A stretch of 64,000 nucleotides of DNA from Clostridia bacterium (GTDB lineage Bacteria > Bacillota > Clostridia > Christensenellales > Aristaeellaceae), in the NCBI GenBank assembly GCA_017429265.1, contig JAFRPG010000090.1, positions 1 to 64,000 on the forward strand, read 5' to 3'. Positions 18,266 through 26,604 of this stretch are shown here, in pieces. The translations under genes were made by a program, and so were the position numbers. Numbering within the stretch: position 1 is the first letter of the stretch; every line of letters starts with the position of its first letter. Under the pieces are notes generated by a model that was not told the DNA's origin, searched no databases, and saw nothing but the letters and a program-made list of their open reading frames with translations.

Positions 18266-18520
18266 AAAGAAAACCCGGAACAGCCGCAGCTGTCCGGGAA
18301 GGTGGCCTTGGCGGCCACGGTACCACTTCCGTTTTTCACTCAGCGGGGATCCGTCAATCCCCCGCGCTGTAACCGGCGCACCGGAAACCGCCTACACAGT
18401 CTTCGCCTTCAGCGGATGGCTCGGAGCTGTACTCCGTCTGCCGCGGCGGCTTCCTTGCACCGGCCGGAAGCTCTCTGTACGCCGTTTCCCGCAGACGAAT
18501 CGTCTCCTCATCGCCCTGAT
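18266..18520 (-). promoter_or_regulatory. T-box leader, probable tyrosine specifier (UAC)
   Basis: Read on the minus strand, stem I contains AGAGAGC and the GGTGCAAGG apical motif (18450-18476), then GAG-TAC-AGCTCC, placing a probable UAC specifier at 18429-18431. The conserved T-box AAGTGGTACCGTGG lies at 18315-18328; its UGGU would pair with the ACCA end of tRNA-Tyr. A terminator hairpin (CCCGGACAGC with GCTGTTCCGGG, 18274-18298) with TTTTCTTT follows, 22 bp before the aminotransferase start. Uncharged tRNA-Tyr should favour read-through into aminotransferase-tyrS-yigZ. Confidence 0.88.
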
Positions 18521-18527
18521 GGCATGG

Positions 18528-18555
18528 ATTATACCGGGTTTTGCCATGTTGTCAA
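18528..18555 (-). promoter_or_regulatory. Promoter of the T-box transcript
   Basis: On the minus strand, TTGACA at 18550-18555 and TATAAT at 18528-18533 with a 16-bp spacer, both perfect hexamers. Confidence 0.8.
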
Positions 18556-18709
18556 GCGGAAAGTTTCCGCCGGAGCGGAGCAGGGTCAGCACATGAGACA
18601 GACTTCGGTCTGAAAACCGGCCCGACGGTTCCGTGAATGATGTTTTCCGAGCCTCATAAAGTCGGAAGATCAAGCGACGGGACGGTGCGTGACCGGTGCT
18701 GCCACAAAT

Positions 18710-18738
18710 TTGACAAATGTTTCCCGTCATGATATGAT
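18710..18738 (+). promoter_or_regulatory. Promoter of the structured leader
   Basis: TTGACA at 18710-18715, a 17-bp spacer and TATGAT at 18733-18738. It predicts a start near 18745, leaving about 154 nt of leader before the ATG at 18899. Confidence 0.75.
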
Positions 18739-18745
18739 GAATCAG

Positions 18746-18861
18746 TCAGCACAAGCTGAATACAGCCCGCAGAAGCGGGCGATGCAGAGACAGACTGTCA
18801 ACAAGCGGTATCCTCAAGGTGCCGACCATTCTCGCAAGAGGATGCCCGCGCTTTTTCTTTG
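18746..18861 (+). promoter_or_regulatory. Unidentified structured leader with terminator-like hairpin
   Basis: Three hairpins follow the promoter in order: TCAGC-ACAA-GCTGA (18746-18759), GCCCGC-AGAA-GCGGGC (18765-18780), and a long stem pairing GCGGTATCCTC (18805-18815) with GAGGATG-C-CCGC (18838-18849) around a 22-nt loop. The last is followed by GCTTTTTCTTT, as in an intrinsic terminator. The layout suggests a riboswitch or attenuator, or a small RNA. I recognise no known class. A small RNA ending at 18861 is the main alternative. Confidence 0.55.
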
Positions 18862-18898
18862 CCGGGAAAGCGACACATTGATATTGGAGGAATGTCCC

Positions 18899-19768
18899 AT
18901 GACCCTGAAAAAGCTTTGGATCCTGTCTCTTACCGTGTGCCTGTGCTGCTGCATGATCGTCGGCGCCGCGGCGGTGACCTTCACCGACGCCCACGGGAAC
19001 GAGATCGAACTGGACGAAACGCTCGAGGCGTATACCGCCGTGCAGCTCCTCGGCGCGGACAATGCCGCGCGCAAGGGGGAGACCAACCTCGGCGACCTGT
19101 GGGCCGATGCACTCCGCTGGTTCGCCGCATCCGGCGCGATCAATGAGTATTTCGAGGAAGACGATGTGACCGCCGGCATCACCGAGGTGGCTGTCGATGC
19201 GGACCATATCGTGGCGCTGTGGAACGGCGGCAATCTCCGCGCCGATATCGCGGAAGGCGTCTTCGGTGCACTCCAGCTGGCCGATGTGCTGCCCTATCCG
19301 AACAAGGTGGCTGTCGTGTATATGACCGGTGCGCAGCTGCTCGAAGCCCTCGAGGCCGCTTCCCAGGCTCTGCCTTTCAGCGATGAGACCGAAGCTGCCT
19401 GCGCGTCCTTCATGCAGGTGTCCGGCCTCCGCTATACGGTCGACACCGCCGTGGCGTACGACAAGGGAGAGCCCTACGGCGAAAATTGGTTCACTGCGAG
19501 CTCTGTCGGCCGCGTGACGATCACGGAGGTCAACGGTCAGGCTTTCGATCCGGAGGCCGTCTATGCCGTGATCACCAGCAACGCTAATTTCAACGGAATG
19601 GATTCATCCTATGTGTTCAAAGCCGCCGCGCAGGAAGATGAGCGCAGCACGATCACCACGGCCGTGGTCCGCGATGTGGTCTGGCTGTACATCGCCGGCG
19701 AGCTCAACAACAGGATCGACGATACCTATGCCGAGGCGCAGGGCCGGATCACCGTCCTCGCCGAATAA
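18899..19768 (+). CDS. Secreted protein with 5'-nucleotidase C-terminal domain
   Basis: A 289-residue exported protein with a signal peptide (about 1-24, ending GAAA). From about residue 40 it matches the 5'-nucleotidase C-terminal substrate-binding domain: GETNLGDLWADALRW, then ALWNGGNLRADIAEG, VVYMTGAQLLEALE and YAVITSNANFNGMD. The metallophosphatase half that normally precedes this domain is missing, so it probably binds a nucleotide-like or other ligand rather than hydrolysing it. The ATG at 18899 has GGAGG at 18886-18890. Its transcript begins with the structured leader. The MoxR gene follows 27 bp later. Confidence 0.85.
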   Translation: MTLKKLWILSLTVCLCCCMIVGAAAVTFTDAHGNEIELDETLEAYTAVQLLGADNAARKGETNLGDLWADALRWFAASGAINEYFEEDDVTAGITEVAVDADHIVALWNGGNLRADIAEGVFGALQLADVLPYPNKVAVVYMTGAQLLEALEAASQALPFSDETEAACASFMQVSGLRYTVDTAVAYDKGEPYGENWFTASSVGRVTITEVNGQAFDPEAVYAVITSNANFNGMDSSYVFKAAAQEDERSTITTAVVRDVVWLYIAGELNNRIDDTYAEAQGRITVLAE

Positions 19769-19795
19769 CGAACAACCGTACCGGGGTGAACAGGG

Positions 19796-20731
19796 ATGCG
19801 TGAAGAACTGCAGCAAGCATGCCGAGAGATCGGAAAGGCCATCGTCGGCAAGCGGGAAGCCATCGAAAAGATCCTGATGACCCTGCTGGCTGAAGGGCAT
19901 GTCCTCCTGGACGACGTGCCCGGTGTCGGAAAAACCACGCTCGCCGTGGCGATCAGCCGCGCCCTTGGCCTGAAAGGCCAGCGCATCCAGTTCACCCCGG
20001 ACGTGCTTCCGTCCGACATCACCGGCTTTTCCGTCTACGACAAAGACAGCGGACAGTTCGTGTTCCGCCCCGGCGCGATCATCGGCGCGAATCTTCTCCT
20101 CGGCGACGAGCTCAACCGCGCGTCCAGCAAGACGCAGTCGGCCCTGCTCGAGGCCATGGAGGAACGGCAGGTGACGGTGGACGGGACGACCTGGCCGCTC
20201 GAGAAGCCCTTTTCCGTCATCGCCACGCAGAACAGCGTGGGAGCGGCGGGGACACAACCCCTGCCGTACGCCCAGATGGACCGCTTCACCGTGCGTCTGA
20301 CCATCGGCTATCCCGACTATGAGGCGCAGATGACGCTGCTCCGGGACCGTCAGGACGCCAACCCGCTGGACGATGTCCGGCAGGCGATCAGCCGAGAGCG
20401 GTTCATCGCCATGCAGCGGGAGACGCGCAGCGTGACCGCGAAGGACAGCATCCTCGACTATATCACGCGCCTCACCATGGCTTCCCGCGATCATGATGCG
20501 GTGGCGGTGGGCATCAGCCCGCGCGGCGCTCTTTCACTCGACCGGACAGCCAAGGCGCACGCATACATGGAAGGCCGGGACTATGTGACCGGTGCGGATG
20601 TGCAGGCGGTCTTCCGCGATGTCTGCACCCACCGTCTGATCCTCAAAAACGGTGCGGCTGTACAGCCCGGGCAGGTCCTGGATGAGCTGATCGCGAAAAC
20701 CGCCAATCCGGACCGGGGCCACCGTTCATGA
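19796..20731 (+). CDS. MoxR family AAA+ ATPase
   Basis: A 311-residue MoxR ATPase, a chaperone-like AAA+ protein that usually acts with DUF58 proteins. Walker A is VPGVGKTT at 41-48; Walker B is LLLGDELNRAS near 101; sensor 1 is VIATQNSVG and the Arg finger follows in PYAQMDRFTVRL. The C-terminal lid contains GISPRGALSL. GGGGTGA is a weak site before the ATG. It overlaps the next gene by ATGA and heads a five-gene cluster. Confidence 0.93.
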   Translation: MREELQQACREIGKAIVGKREAIEKILMTLLAEGHVLLDDVPGVGKTTLAVAISRALGLKGQRIQFTPDVLPSDITGFSVYDKDSGQFVFRPGAIIGANLLLGDELNRASSKTQSALLEAMEERQVTVDGTTWPLEKPFSVIATQNSVGAAGTQPLPYAQMDRFTVRLTIGYPDYEAQMTLLRDRQDANPLDDVRQAISRERFIAMQRETRSVTAKDSILDYITRLTMASRDHDAVAVGISPRGALSLDRTAKAHAYMEGRDYVTGADVQAVFRDVCTHRLILKNGAAVQPGQVLDELIAKTANPDRGHRS

Positions 20732-22266
20732 TCCGCCGATGGGGCTGGTGGGCTGCCTGGACCGTGGCGGCGGCAGTCCTGTATTTCTTCGAGAACAACC
20801 TGGGCACGCGGGTCATCCTCTGCTGGAGCCTCCTTGTGCCGGTCCTCCTGCGCCTGATGAAGGCTTATGCTGCCGGGAAGGACCGTGCCGGAAGGAAGCC
20901 GCGTTCCGCGGAGACGGCCGCAGAGAAGCCCGGCCGTGGGATCTGTCCGGTGGAGACAGGGGAGCCGGATGTGATCCGGGATTATGTGCCCGGTGATTCG
21001 ATTCGCCGCATCCACTGGAAACTCTCCGCCAAGACGGACCGCCTCCTGATCCGCGAGGACAGCCTGTCCCCGGAGAACAGCGACACCGAGACGCCGGTGG
21101 AGACAACAGTCCGTCAGCCAAGGAAAGAGAACGGATGGCGCGCAAAGCTGCTCATCGGTCTGATCGCGGCCTTTCTTCTCAGCCTGATCCTGCTGTTCGC
21201 TCTGCCCGAGGCACGGAACGGAACGGCGGTCCTGCTCAACAGACTGTTCGCCTGCAGCGAGGCGGTCAACGCCTATCGCTATGCACGCTTTGCCGTACCG
21301 GACGGGCAGGGGACCGCGCCGGCCGTGGGTTTGCTTGTAACCGGCGCAGCTGTTCTAGCGGCACTGCTGCTGATCACAAAGAACAGGCCTGCTGCCTGTC
21401 TGACGGCCTCCGCAATGGCACTTGTACAAACATACTTCGGTCTGTCTTTGCCGTTCTGGGCCAATATTCCGCTTCTCTGTGCCCTTGCGGCGTTTCTCCT
21501 GCCGCGGCCTGTCAGCCGGCGATCCCTGCTGATCTGCGGCGCGCTGCTGCTTGGCCTGGCACTGCTGTTCGGCCTGGTCTGGCCCGGTGTCGACAGCGCC
21601 ACGGAGGAAGCGTCCGAGCGGGTGCGTGACCTCCTCGGTACGCGGAGCGGTCAGAGCGGCGGGACGGAAAGCGAGCTTCCCGACGCAGTCATGGAGACGC
21701 GGCACGCAAACACACAGTCTCTCCTGCGCGGCGAGCAGGAGGCGCATACCGGTCGGACCTATCGCCTGGTGACGGTCGAGGAGCGGCAGATCTCGATGCC
21801 GAAGTGGATCGACTGGCTGCGGATCATCGCACTGCTGCTGCTGGCGGTGGCTGTGCTGATCCTGCCGTTTCTGCCCTTTGCGTATCTGAACATACGGCGC
21901 AGAAGGGCCCTTTCGGAGCGGGAACGCTTCCGGTCAGAGGACCGCGCCGAGGCCATCTGCGCGATGTTCCGCCATGTGGGGCGCTGGTTTGAGGCTACGG
22001 GAAACGGGGGCGGGAATCTTCTCTACAGGGATTGGCCGGAGATCCTGTCGAAGACCATGCCGGAGGACTATGTCACAGAATACAGAGCGTGCGCGGCGCT
22101 GTTCGAGGAGGCTGCCTACAGCGACCATCCGATGACGGAGGCACAGCGGGAGCGCGTGAGGTCGCTTCTTGATGAAACCGAGGCAATGCTGTACGGACGC
22201 GCGGACTGGAAACGCCGTCTGCGTCTGCGCTATGTGGACTGGCTGTGGACGGGAGGTGAGGGATGA
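20728..22266 (+). CDS. Membrane protein with short DUF58-like segment
   Basis: A 512-residue membrane protein. Two N-terminal hydrophobic segments (about 8-20 and 29-46) are followed by IRDYVPGDSIRRIHWKLS, the hallmark DUF58 motif, but the rest of the DUF58 vWA-like fold is absent. Then come about five membrane helices (about 138-280) and a further helix near 370-392. The C-terminal soluble tail (about 405-510; RYVDWLW at the end) resembles the DUF4129-type tail seen on TgpA-like transglutaminases, although no transglutaminase domain is present. It looks like a condensed fusion of parts usually spread over two or three genes of MoxR clusters. Function is unknown. It overlaps both neighbours by ATGA. 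Confidence 0.72.
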   Translation: MIRRWGWWAAWTVAAAVLYFFENNLGTRVILCWSLLVPVLLRLMKAYAAGKDRAGRKPRSAETAAEKPGRGICPVETGEPDVIRDYVPGDSIRRIHWKLSAKTDRLLIREDSLSPENSDTETPVETTVRQPRKENGWRAKLLIGLIAAFLLSLILLFALPEARNGTAVLLNRLFACSEAVNAYRYARFAVPDGQGTAPAVGLLVTGAAVLAALLLITKNRPAACLTASAMALVQTYFGLSLPFWANIPLLCALAAFLLPRPVSRRSLLICGALLLGLALLFGLVWPGVDSATEEASERVRDLLGTRSGQSGGTESELPDAVMETRHANTQSLLRGEQEAHTGRTYRLVTVEERQISMPKWIDWLRIIALLLLAVAVLILPFLPFAYLNIRRRRALSERERFRSEDRAEAICAMFRHVGRWFEATGNGGGNLLYRDWPEILSKTMPEDYVTEYRACAALFEEAAYSDHPMTEAQRERVRSLLDETEAMLYGRADWKRRLRLRYVDWLWTGGEG

Positions 22267-23312
22267 GCATGTACGGACGGAAAGCCATGATGCTTTTGAT
22301 CCTGCTCGTCACGGCGATGCTGCTCCTCACCGGCTGCCGCGTCCGGACGAGCGGCGTGAACGTCACGGAACGTCCGATCGGCGCATCCGGCTCATCGGAA
22401 ACGGCTGTTTCCGCCGAAGCCGGCGCGGCATCGGGCGCTGAAAACGGCCCGAAAGAGACAAAACAGACCGGAGTCTCCGAAGAAGCCGCCGATGACAGCC
22501 GCGATCACACCCGCGAACGCCGCGACGCGGAGCGCAAGGAATACGACGAGGACGCGGCCGTCGAGATCGTCGAGGGCACCGGGCGCACGCTGCATGGTGA
22601 AGGGTACCGTGAAGGCGCTGCCTCGGACGGCGACGGCGCATCGAACACCGTTCCGAAACTGGACGCCGCCGCTGACGAGACTGCCACACAGATCGTCAGC
22701 GCCGAGGCTTCGGACCGCATGGGCGTTTCTCCGGAAGCGGATGAGGCGGAATCCGCTGCCGTCTACTACACGGTCCTGCTGCGGGACAGGCTCGGCACGC
22801 TGTTTGAATGCAAGCGCCTGACCGCCTATCTCGAGACTTCCGCGGATCACACCACCATATACCGCACATCTCCCGGGCACGCGCTGCTGACCGAGGCCGG
22901 CGTATACGACGCTTCGTCCCGCCTGCTGGAGCAGAATCTCCTTGTGAGCGACGGATGGGTCTGCCGGAAAAACCCGGAGCTGATCGTGAAGTTCGTCGGC
23001 GGGTCTGTCCTGGGGCACGGTGCGGCAGACACGGGGGCCGCTGAAAGTATTCGAAGCGCCCTGACGGCCCGTGCGGACTGGTCCTCCATGAATGCGCTGC
23101 GGAACAGAAGGGTTTTGCTCCTCTCCGACGAATTGATGGAAGCGTCCTGGCTGCGCACGGCCGCGGCGCTGCTGATCGCCCGGGAGGCCTATCCGTCCCT
23201 GTTTGCGGACGTGGATCCGGAGCGGGCCCTGCGGCAGCTCGCGGAGGAAGCCACCGGGATGCCGCCGAGCGGTGTCTATTATCTGTCCTGGCAAGGAGGG
23301 AATCAGCCGTGA
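22263..23312 (+). CDS. Lipoprotein with divergent periplasmic-binding-like C-terminal domain
   Basis: A 349-residue lipoprotein: signal segment with lipobox LLTGC (Cys near 22), then a low-complexity, charged region (about 25-165), and a C-terminal domain. The stretch YDASSRLLEQNLLVSDGWVCRKNPELIVKF and the final WSSMNALRNRRVLLLSDELMEASW, then AREAYPSLFADVDPERALRQLAEE, resemble the second lobe of TroA/BtuF-type metal- or cofactor-binding proteins, though the first lobe is poorly conserved. The fold is a tentative inference. Its ATG overlaps the previous stop; its stop overlaps the next GTG. It may supply a ligand to the ECF transporter component encoded two genes downstream. Confidence 0.6.
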   Translation: MSMYGRKAMMLLILLVTAMLLLTGCRVRTSGVNVTERPIGASGSSETAVSAEAGAASGAENGPKETKQTGVSEEAADDSRDHTRERRDAERKEYDEDAAVEIVEGTGRTLHGEGYREGAASDGDGASNTVPKLDAAADETATQIVSAEASDRMGVSPEADEAESAAVYYTVLLRDRLGTLFECKRLTAYLETSADHTTIYRTSPGHALLTEAGVYDASSRLLEQNLLVSDGWVCRKNPELIVKFVGGSVLGHGAADTGAAESIRSALTARADWSSMNALRNRRVLLLSDELMEASWLRTAAALLIAREAYPSLFADVDPERALRQLAEEATGMPPSGVYYLSWQGGNQP

Positions 23313-23734
23313 AAATCCTGGTGATCGACGGTCAGGGAGGACGCCTTGGCCGCAAACTTGTCGAGAGCATCCGGAAAACCTGTCCGGCATCCGAGATCAT
23401 GGCCGTCGGCACCAACAGCATGGCGACGCAGGCTATGATGAGCGCCAACTGTGCCAACCGTCTGGCTACCGGCGAGAACGCCGTGATCGTCGCCTGCCGG
23501 ACCGCGGACATCATCGTCGGTCCTGTCGGGATCGCCACGGCGGATGCCATGATGGGCGAGATCTCGCCGGCGATGGCCAACGCCGTGGCCTCCAGCCTTG
23601 CCTTCCGTGTCCTGATCCCGGTGAACCTCTGCAACACCTACGTCGCCGGGGTCAAGCCGGGTACCACGGCGATGATCGAGGACGCGATGGCCTACATCTC
23701 CCATCTCGTGAACGGTGACAGCCATGAACAGTGA
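23309..23734 (+). CDS. DUF3842 family protein
   Basis: A 141-residue cytoplasmic protein matching DUF3842: MKILVIDGQGGRLGRKLVE at the start, then TNSMATQAMMSANCANRLATGENA, VVGPVGIATADAMMGEISP and PVNLCNTYVAG. Its function is not known. A nucleotide-binding Rossmann-like start (VIDGQGGRLG) is visible. GTG is the start, overlapping the previous stop. The family is often beside ECF S components, as here, which suggests a vitamin- or cofactor-related role, but that is an inference. Confidence 0.88.
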   Translation: MKILVIDGQGGRLGRKLVESIRKTCPASEIMAVGTNSMATQAMMSANCANRLATGENAVIVACRTADIIVGPVGIATADAMMGEISPAMANAVASSLAFRVLIPVNLCNTYVAGVKPGTTAMIEDAMAYISHLVNGDSHEQ

Positions 23735-24299
23735 ACATACGAGCCGCGGCAATACCTCCCTGCGGATCCGTCGAATGGTGTACGCGGCGCTCTATCTCGC
23801 GATCGCGATGGTGCTGCCGCTGATCATCCTGCGGATCCCTGAAATCGGCAAAGCGCTTTCTCCCATGCATATCCCCGTGCTGCTGTGCGGATTCATGTGC
23901 GGATGGCCCTGGGGCATGGCGGTAGGCTTCATCGCGCCGATCCTGGCGAGTGCCGCGGCGGTCATGCCGCAGCCGCTGGTCCCGAACGCGCTGGCGATGT
24001 CGTTGGAGATGGCGGTGTACGGCGCGATGACCGGGTGGCTGTACACGCATCTGCCGAACAAAAAGTGGGCGCTCTACGCGGCGCTGGTGTCCGCGATGCT
24101 TGTCGGACGCCTGGTCTGGGGCGTCTCCAGAGCGGTCCTGTCCGGGCTTGCGCAGACTCCCTTCGGATTTGAAGCGTTTATCGCCGGGGCCTTCGTCAAC
24201 GCGGTGCCGGGGATCATCCTCCACATCGCGCTGATCCCCGTGCTGGTCATGGCCATGGAGCGCGCGGGACTCTCCCTGAACCGAAAAGCAGACCATTGA
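23724..24299 (+). CDS. ECF transporter S component
   Basis: A 191-residue membrane protein with about six helices, of the ECF S-component family that binds a vitamin or metabolite for an energy-coupling-factor ABC transporter. YAALYLAIAMVLPLI, SPMHIPVLLCGFMCGWPWG and GFIAPILASA form the conserved N-terminal region, and GLVWG-like (RLVWGVSRAVLSGL) follows. Substrate cannot be read from sequence. The shared EcfAAT module is not in the window. The ATG at 23724 overlaps the end of the DUF3842 gene by 11 bp; a GTG at 23715 is possible. Confidence 0.85.
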   Translation: MNSEHTSRGNTSLRIRRMVYAALYLAIAMVLPLIILRIPEIGKALSPMHIPVLLCGFMCGWPWGMAVGFIAPILASAAAVMPQPLVPNALAMSLEMAVYGAMTGWLYTHLPNKKWALYAALVSAMLVGRLVWGVSRAVLSGLAQTPFGFEAFIAGAFVNAVPGIILHIALIPVLVMAMERAGLSLNRKADH

Positions 24300-24316
24300 T
24301 TCCTGGAACCATAGCA

Positions 24317-24364
24317 AAAACCGCTTCCGGAAACCGTTTTGTTGCAGTTCCGAAAGCGGTTTTA
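24317..24364. terminator. Bidirectional terminator between convergent genes
   Basis: A 16-bp stem (AAAACCGCTTCCGGAA with TTCCGAAAGCGGTTTT, one mismatch) flanked by A and T runs, between the ECF gene and the convergent GH26 gene. Confidence 0.88.
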
Positions 24365-24378
24365 TCGTTTGATTCTTT

Positions 24379-26574
24379 TTACTGTTCGTCGGAGACGGTG
24401 AGGATGAGAGCGTCCAGCCTGGCCCAGCCCCAGAAGCAGGTGACCGTGACCGTGTGCTCTCCGGCTGTCAGCCAGATGTGGCCGGTCACGCAGTCCTCCC
24501 AGTTGCCCTGCTGCACGACGGTATTCACATCGAGGCGCTCTCCGTCGATGGCCAGATAGTTCTCCTTGTATCCACCAATCCCGGCCTGAACGACGGTCAG
24601 ATCGTAGAAGGCGTCCTTCGCCACGTTCACGGTGACAGTCACACCGTCGTTCTCATCGTTGGAGGCCAGTTCGACCCAGCTGACAGCACCGAGGGTTCCG
24701 GTCTTGACATTGCCGAGAAGCTCGCCCTCTTCGAACTCGTAGCGCTGATTGCCGCCCTCTTCCTGCTCCGGGATCAGCTCAAGCGTTCGCAGGGAGACCC
24801 AGCCCCAGAAAGCGCTGACGCCGATCGTGTGCTCTCCGGCATCGAGCCATACCGCGCCGAATTCACAGGCTTCCTCGGCATCGCTCTGCACGACGGTATT
24901 CCCGACGGTTTCCCCGTCGACGGTGAGATAGTTCTCCTTGTGGCCGCCGATGCCGGACTGCGTGATGACGATGCGGTAGCTGCCGCTCACAGGGACGCTG
25001 ACGGTCAGCACCGCGCTGTCTCCCTCGGCATTGCCGCGGATCTCGGCCCCGGTCAGGGTTCTGGACGCATTGCCGGTGACGGCCGCGTCGGCAAAGCTGT
25101 AGACGAGCTGCACCGCTTCTCCGGAAGGCTCCTCCTGACCGTTCCGGCCGAAGTCGGGAACGTCCGCGAGCGTGATCACGTTGTCCTGGCTGTAGAACAG
25201 GTTCATGGCTTCCGCATTGGTGTAGTCTTCGCTGTACTTGCCGTCCTGCAGCACGAACTCATAGCACCAGGTGGCCCAGGCGCCCCACATCGTCTGATCA
25301 CGCTCACACTTGATCGGCGACGGGATGCAGCCGCACTCGGACATGATGATCAGCTTTTTCGTGTCAGTGTATTTGCTGCAGCGGATGAAGGCCGCGCTCT
25401 GGGAGTCATGGGCGTGATGACCGGCGTAGATGTCCTCGCCGATGATATCCACCACGTCGTCGCCCGGATACCAGTCGGCCGCCTGTCCGTTCCAGACCCA
25501 GATCAGATTGTTCAGACCGTACTCACCGGTGAAGCGTTCATACATCAGCCGGTAGAGCTGAATGTAGGCTTCCGGACCTGAAGCGCCCCACCAGAACCAG
25601 CCGCCGCTGGCCTCGTGCAGGGGACGCCAGAGGACCGGGACCCCGGCGTCGCGCAGTCGTGTGAGCTGCTTGGCGATCGCGTCCATGTCGCGGATCAGGA
25701 GATCATAGCCCTCCGGATCCTCTCCGTTCAGGGCTTTCGCCAGATTGAACGTGGTGTTTTCCGTATAGAAGCCGCCCCACCAGTTGTTGCCGGTCGTGTC
25801 CAGATACTTCTCCGGAGCGTTCCAGTGCCAGCAATAGGTGATCAGATAGCCCTTCTTCCAGTAGCCGAGGGCCTGATCCACGCTTGTCGGCCACGAGCCC
25901 AGGCTGACGCTGGAGGGGGAATAGTTGAGCAGGTCCAGGCCCACCATGGCCGGATAGCGCCCGCCGGTGACGGAAGCGACGGCTTCCAGTTCATTTCCGT
26001 ACTGGTACTCGTCGAGATACTGGCCGGAGATCATCTTTTCGCCGTAGATTTCGCACATCCAGTTCATGAGAGCCTGCGCCTCTTTGGACGGATCAGGATT
26101 GCTGAGAACGGGCTCCACGTCGTACAGCCCGGCGTCCATCTCGGCGGATCTGCGGATCTCCAGATAATCGAGACGCACATAGCCCCAATTGCAGGACACG
26201 GTGACTTCGTGCGTTCCCGCGGTCAGCCGGATGTGGGTCAGCGTGTGGTCAGCGTACTGCGTGCCCTCGGCCACCGTGGCACCGACGGATGCCCCGTCGA
26301 GCAGAAGATCGTTCTCCTTGCGGCCGCCGATGCCCTGCTGGTTGACGGTGAGGTCGTAGAAGCCGTCCTCCGCGACCGTCACGGTGACGGTGACGCCGTC
26401 GCCCTCTTTGTTCAGGCGCTCGACCCATCCGCGGCCGTCGTAGGAGAGCGCCTTCGCGCCGCCCAGCAGCGTCCCGTCCTCAAACTCGTACCGTGTCGCG
26501 GCTTCATCGCCCGCGGCCAGACCGATCGCGGCGCAGAGCAGCAGGGCCATCAGCAGTCCAAAGCACTTTTTCAT
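24379..26574 (-). CDS. Secreted GH26 mannanase with three CBM35-like modules
   Basis: A 731-residue secreted beta-mannanase-type enzyme. Signal peptide at 1-22. A CBM35/CBM6-like beta-sandwich (YEFEDGTLLGGAK...) spans about 28-142; a GH26 catalytic domain about 160-470; two more modules span about 500-615 and 625-728 (YEFEEGELLGNVK). In GH26, Glu321 of WRPLHEASGGWFWWG is the acid/base and Glu413 of LIIMSECGCIP the nucleophile, both intact. Modules 1 and 3 share the Y-E-F-E ligand motif; all three have GIGG-x-KEN. The ATG at 26574 has GGAGGG upstream. It lies 30 bp after the phosphatase gene in one operon. Confidence 0.92.
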   Translation of the reverse strand: MKKCFGLLMALLLCAAIGLAAGDEAATRYEFEDGTLLGGAKALSYDGRGWVERLNKEGDGVTVTVTVAEDGFYDLTVNQQGIGGRKENDLLLDGASVGATVAEGTQYADHTLTHIRLTAGTHEVTVSCNWGYVRLDYLEIRRSAEMDAGLYDVEPVLSNPDPSKEAQALMNWMCEIYGEKMISGQYLDEYQYGNELEAVASVTGGRYPAMVGLDLLNYSPSSVSLGSWPTSVDQALGYWKKGYLITYCWHWNAPEKYLDTTGNNWWGGFYTENTTFNLAKALNGEDPEGYDLLIRDMDAIAKQLTRLRDAGVPVLWRPLHEASGGWFWWGASGPEAYIQLYRLMYERFTGEYGLNNLIWVWNGQAADWYPGDDVVDIIGEDIYAGHHAHDSQSAAFIRCSKYTDTKKLIIMSECGCIPSPIKCERDQTMWGAWATWCYEFVLQDGKYSEDYTNAEAMNLFYSQDNVITLADVPDFGRNGQEEPSGEAVQLVYSFADAAVTGNASRTLTGAEIRGNAEGDSAVLTVSVPVSGSYRIVITQSGIGGHKENYLTVDGETVGNTVVQSDAEEACEFGAVWLDAGEHTIGVSAFWGWVSLRTLELIPEQEEGGNQRYEFEEGELLGNVKTGTLGAVSWVELASNDENDGVTVTVNVAKDAFYDLTVVQAGIGGYKENYLAIDGERLDVNTVVQQGNWEDCVTGHIWLTAGEHTVTVTCFWGWARLDALILTVSDEQ

Positions 26575-26604
26575 TCCGAATCCCTCCATAATGTCTGTTG
26601 ATAC

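Noticed and set aside
18266..18298. Reading the hairpin before the aminotransferase as the terminator of another gene
   Set aside because: It follows a complete T-box leader on the same strand and is the regulated terminator of that leader.
15995..18613. Long plus-strand frame (872 codons) opposite tyrS and the aminotransferase
   Set aside because: It is antisense to clear genes and the T-box leader; its composition is that of a reverse-complement shadow.
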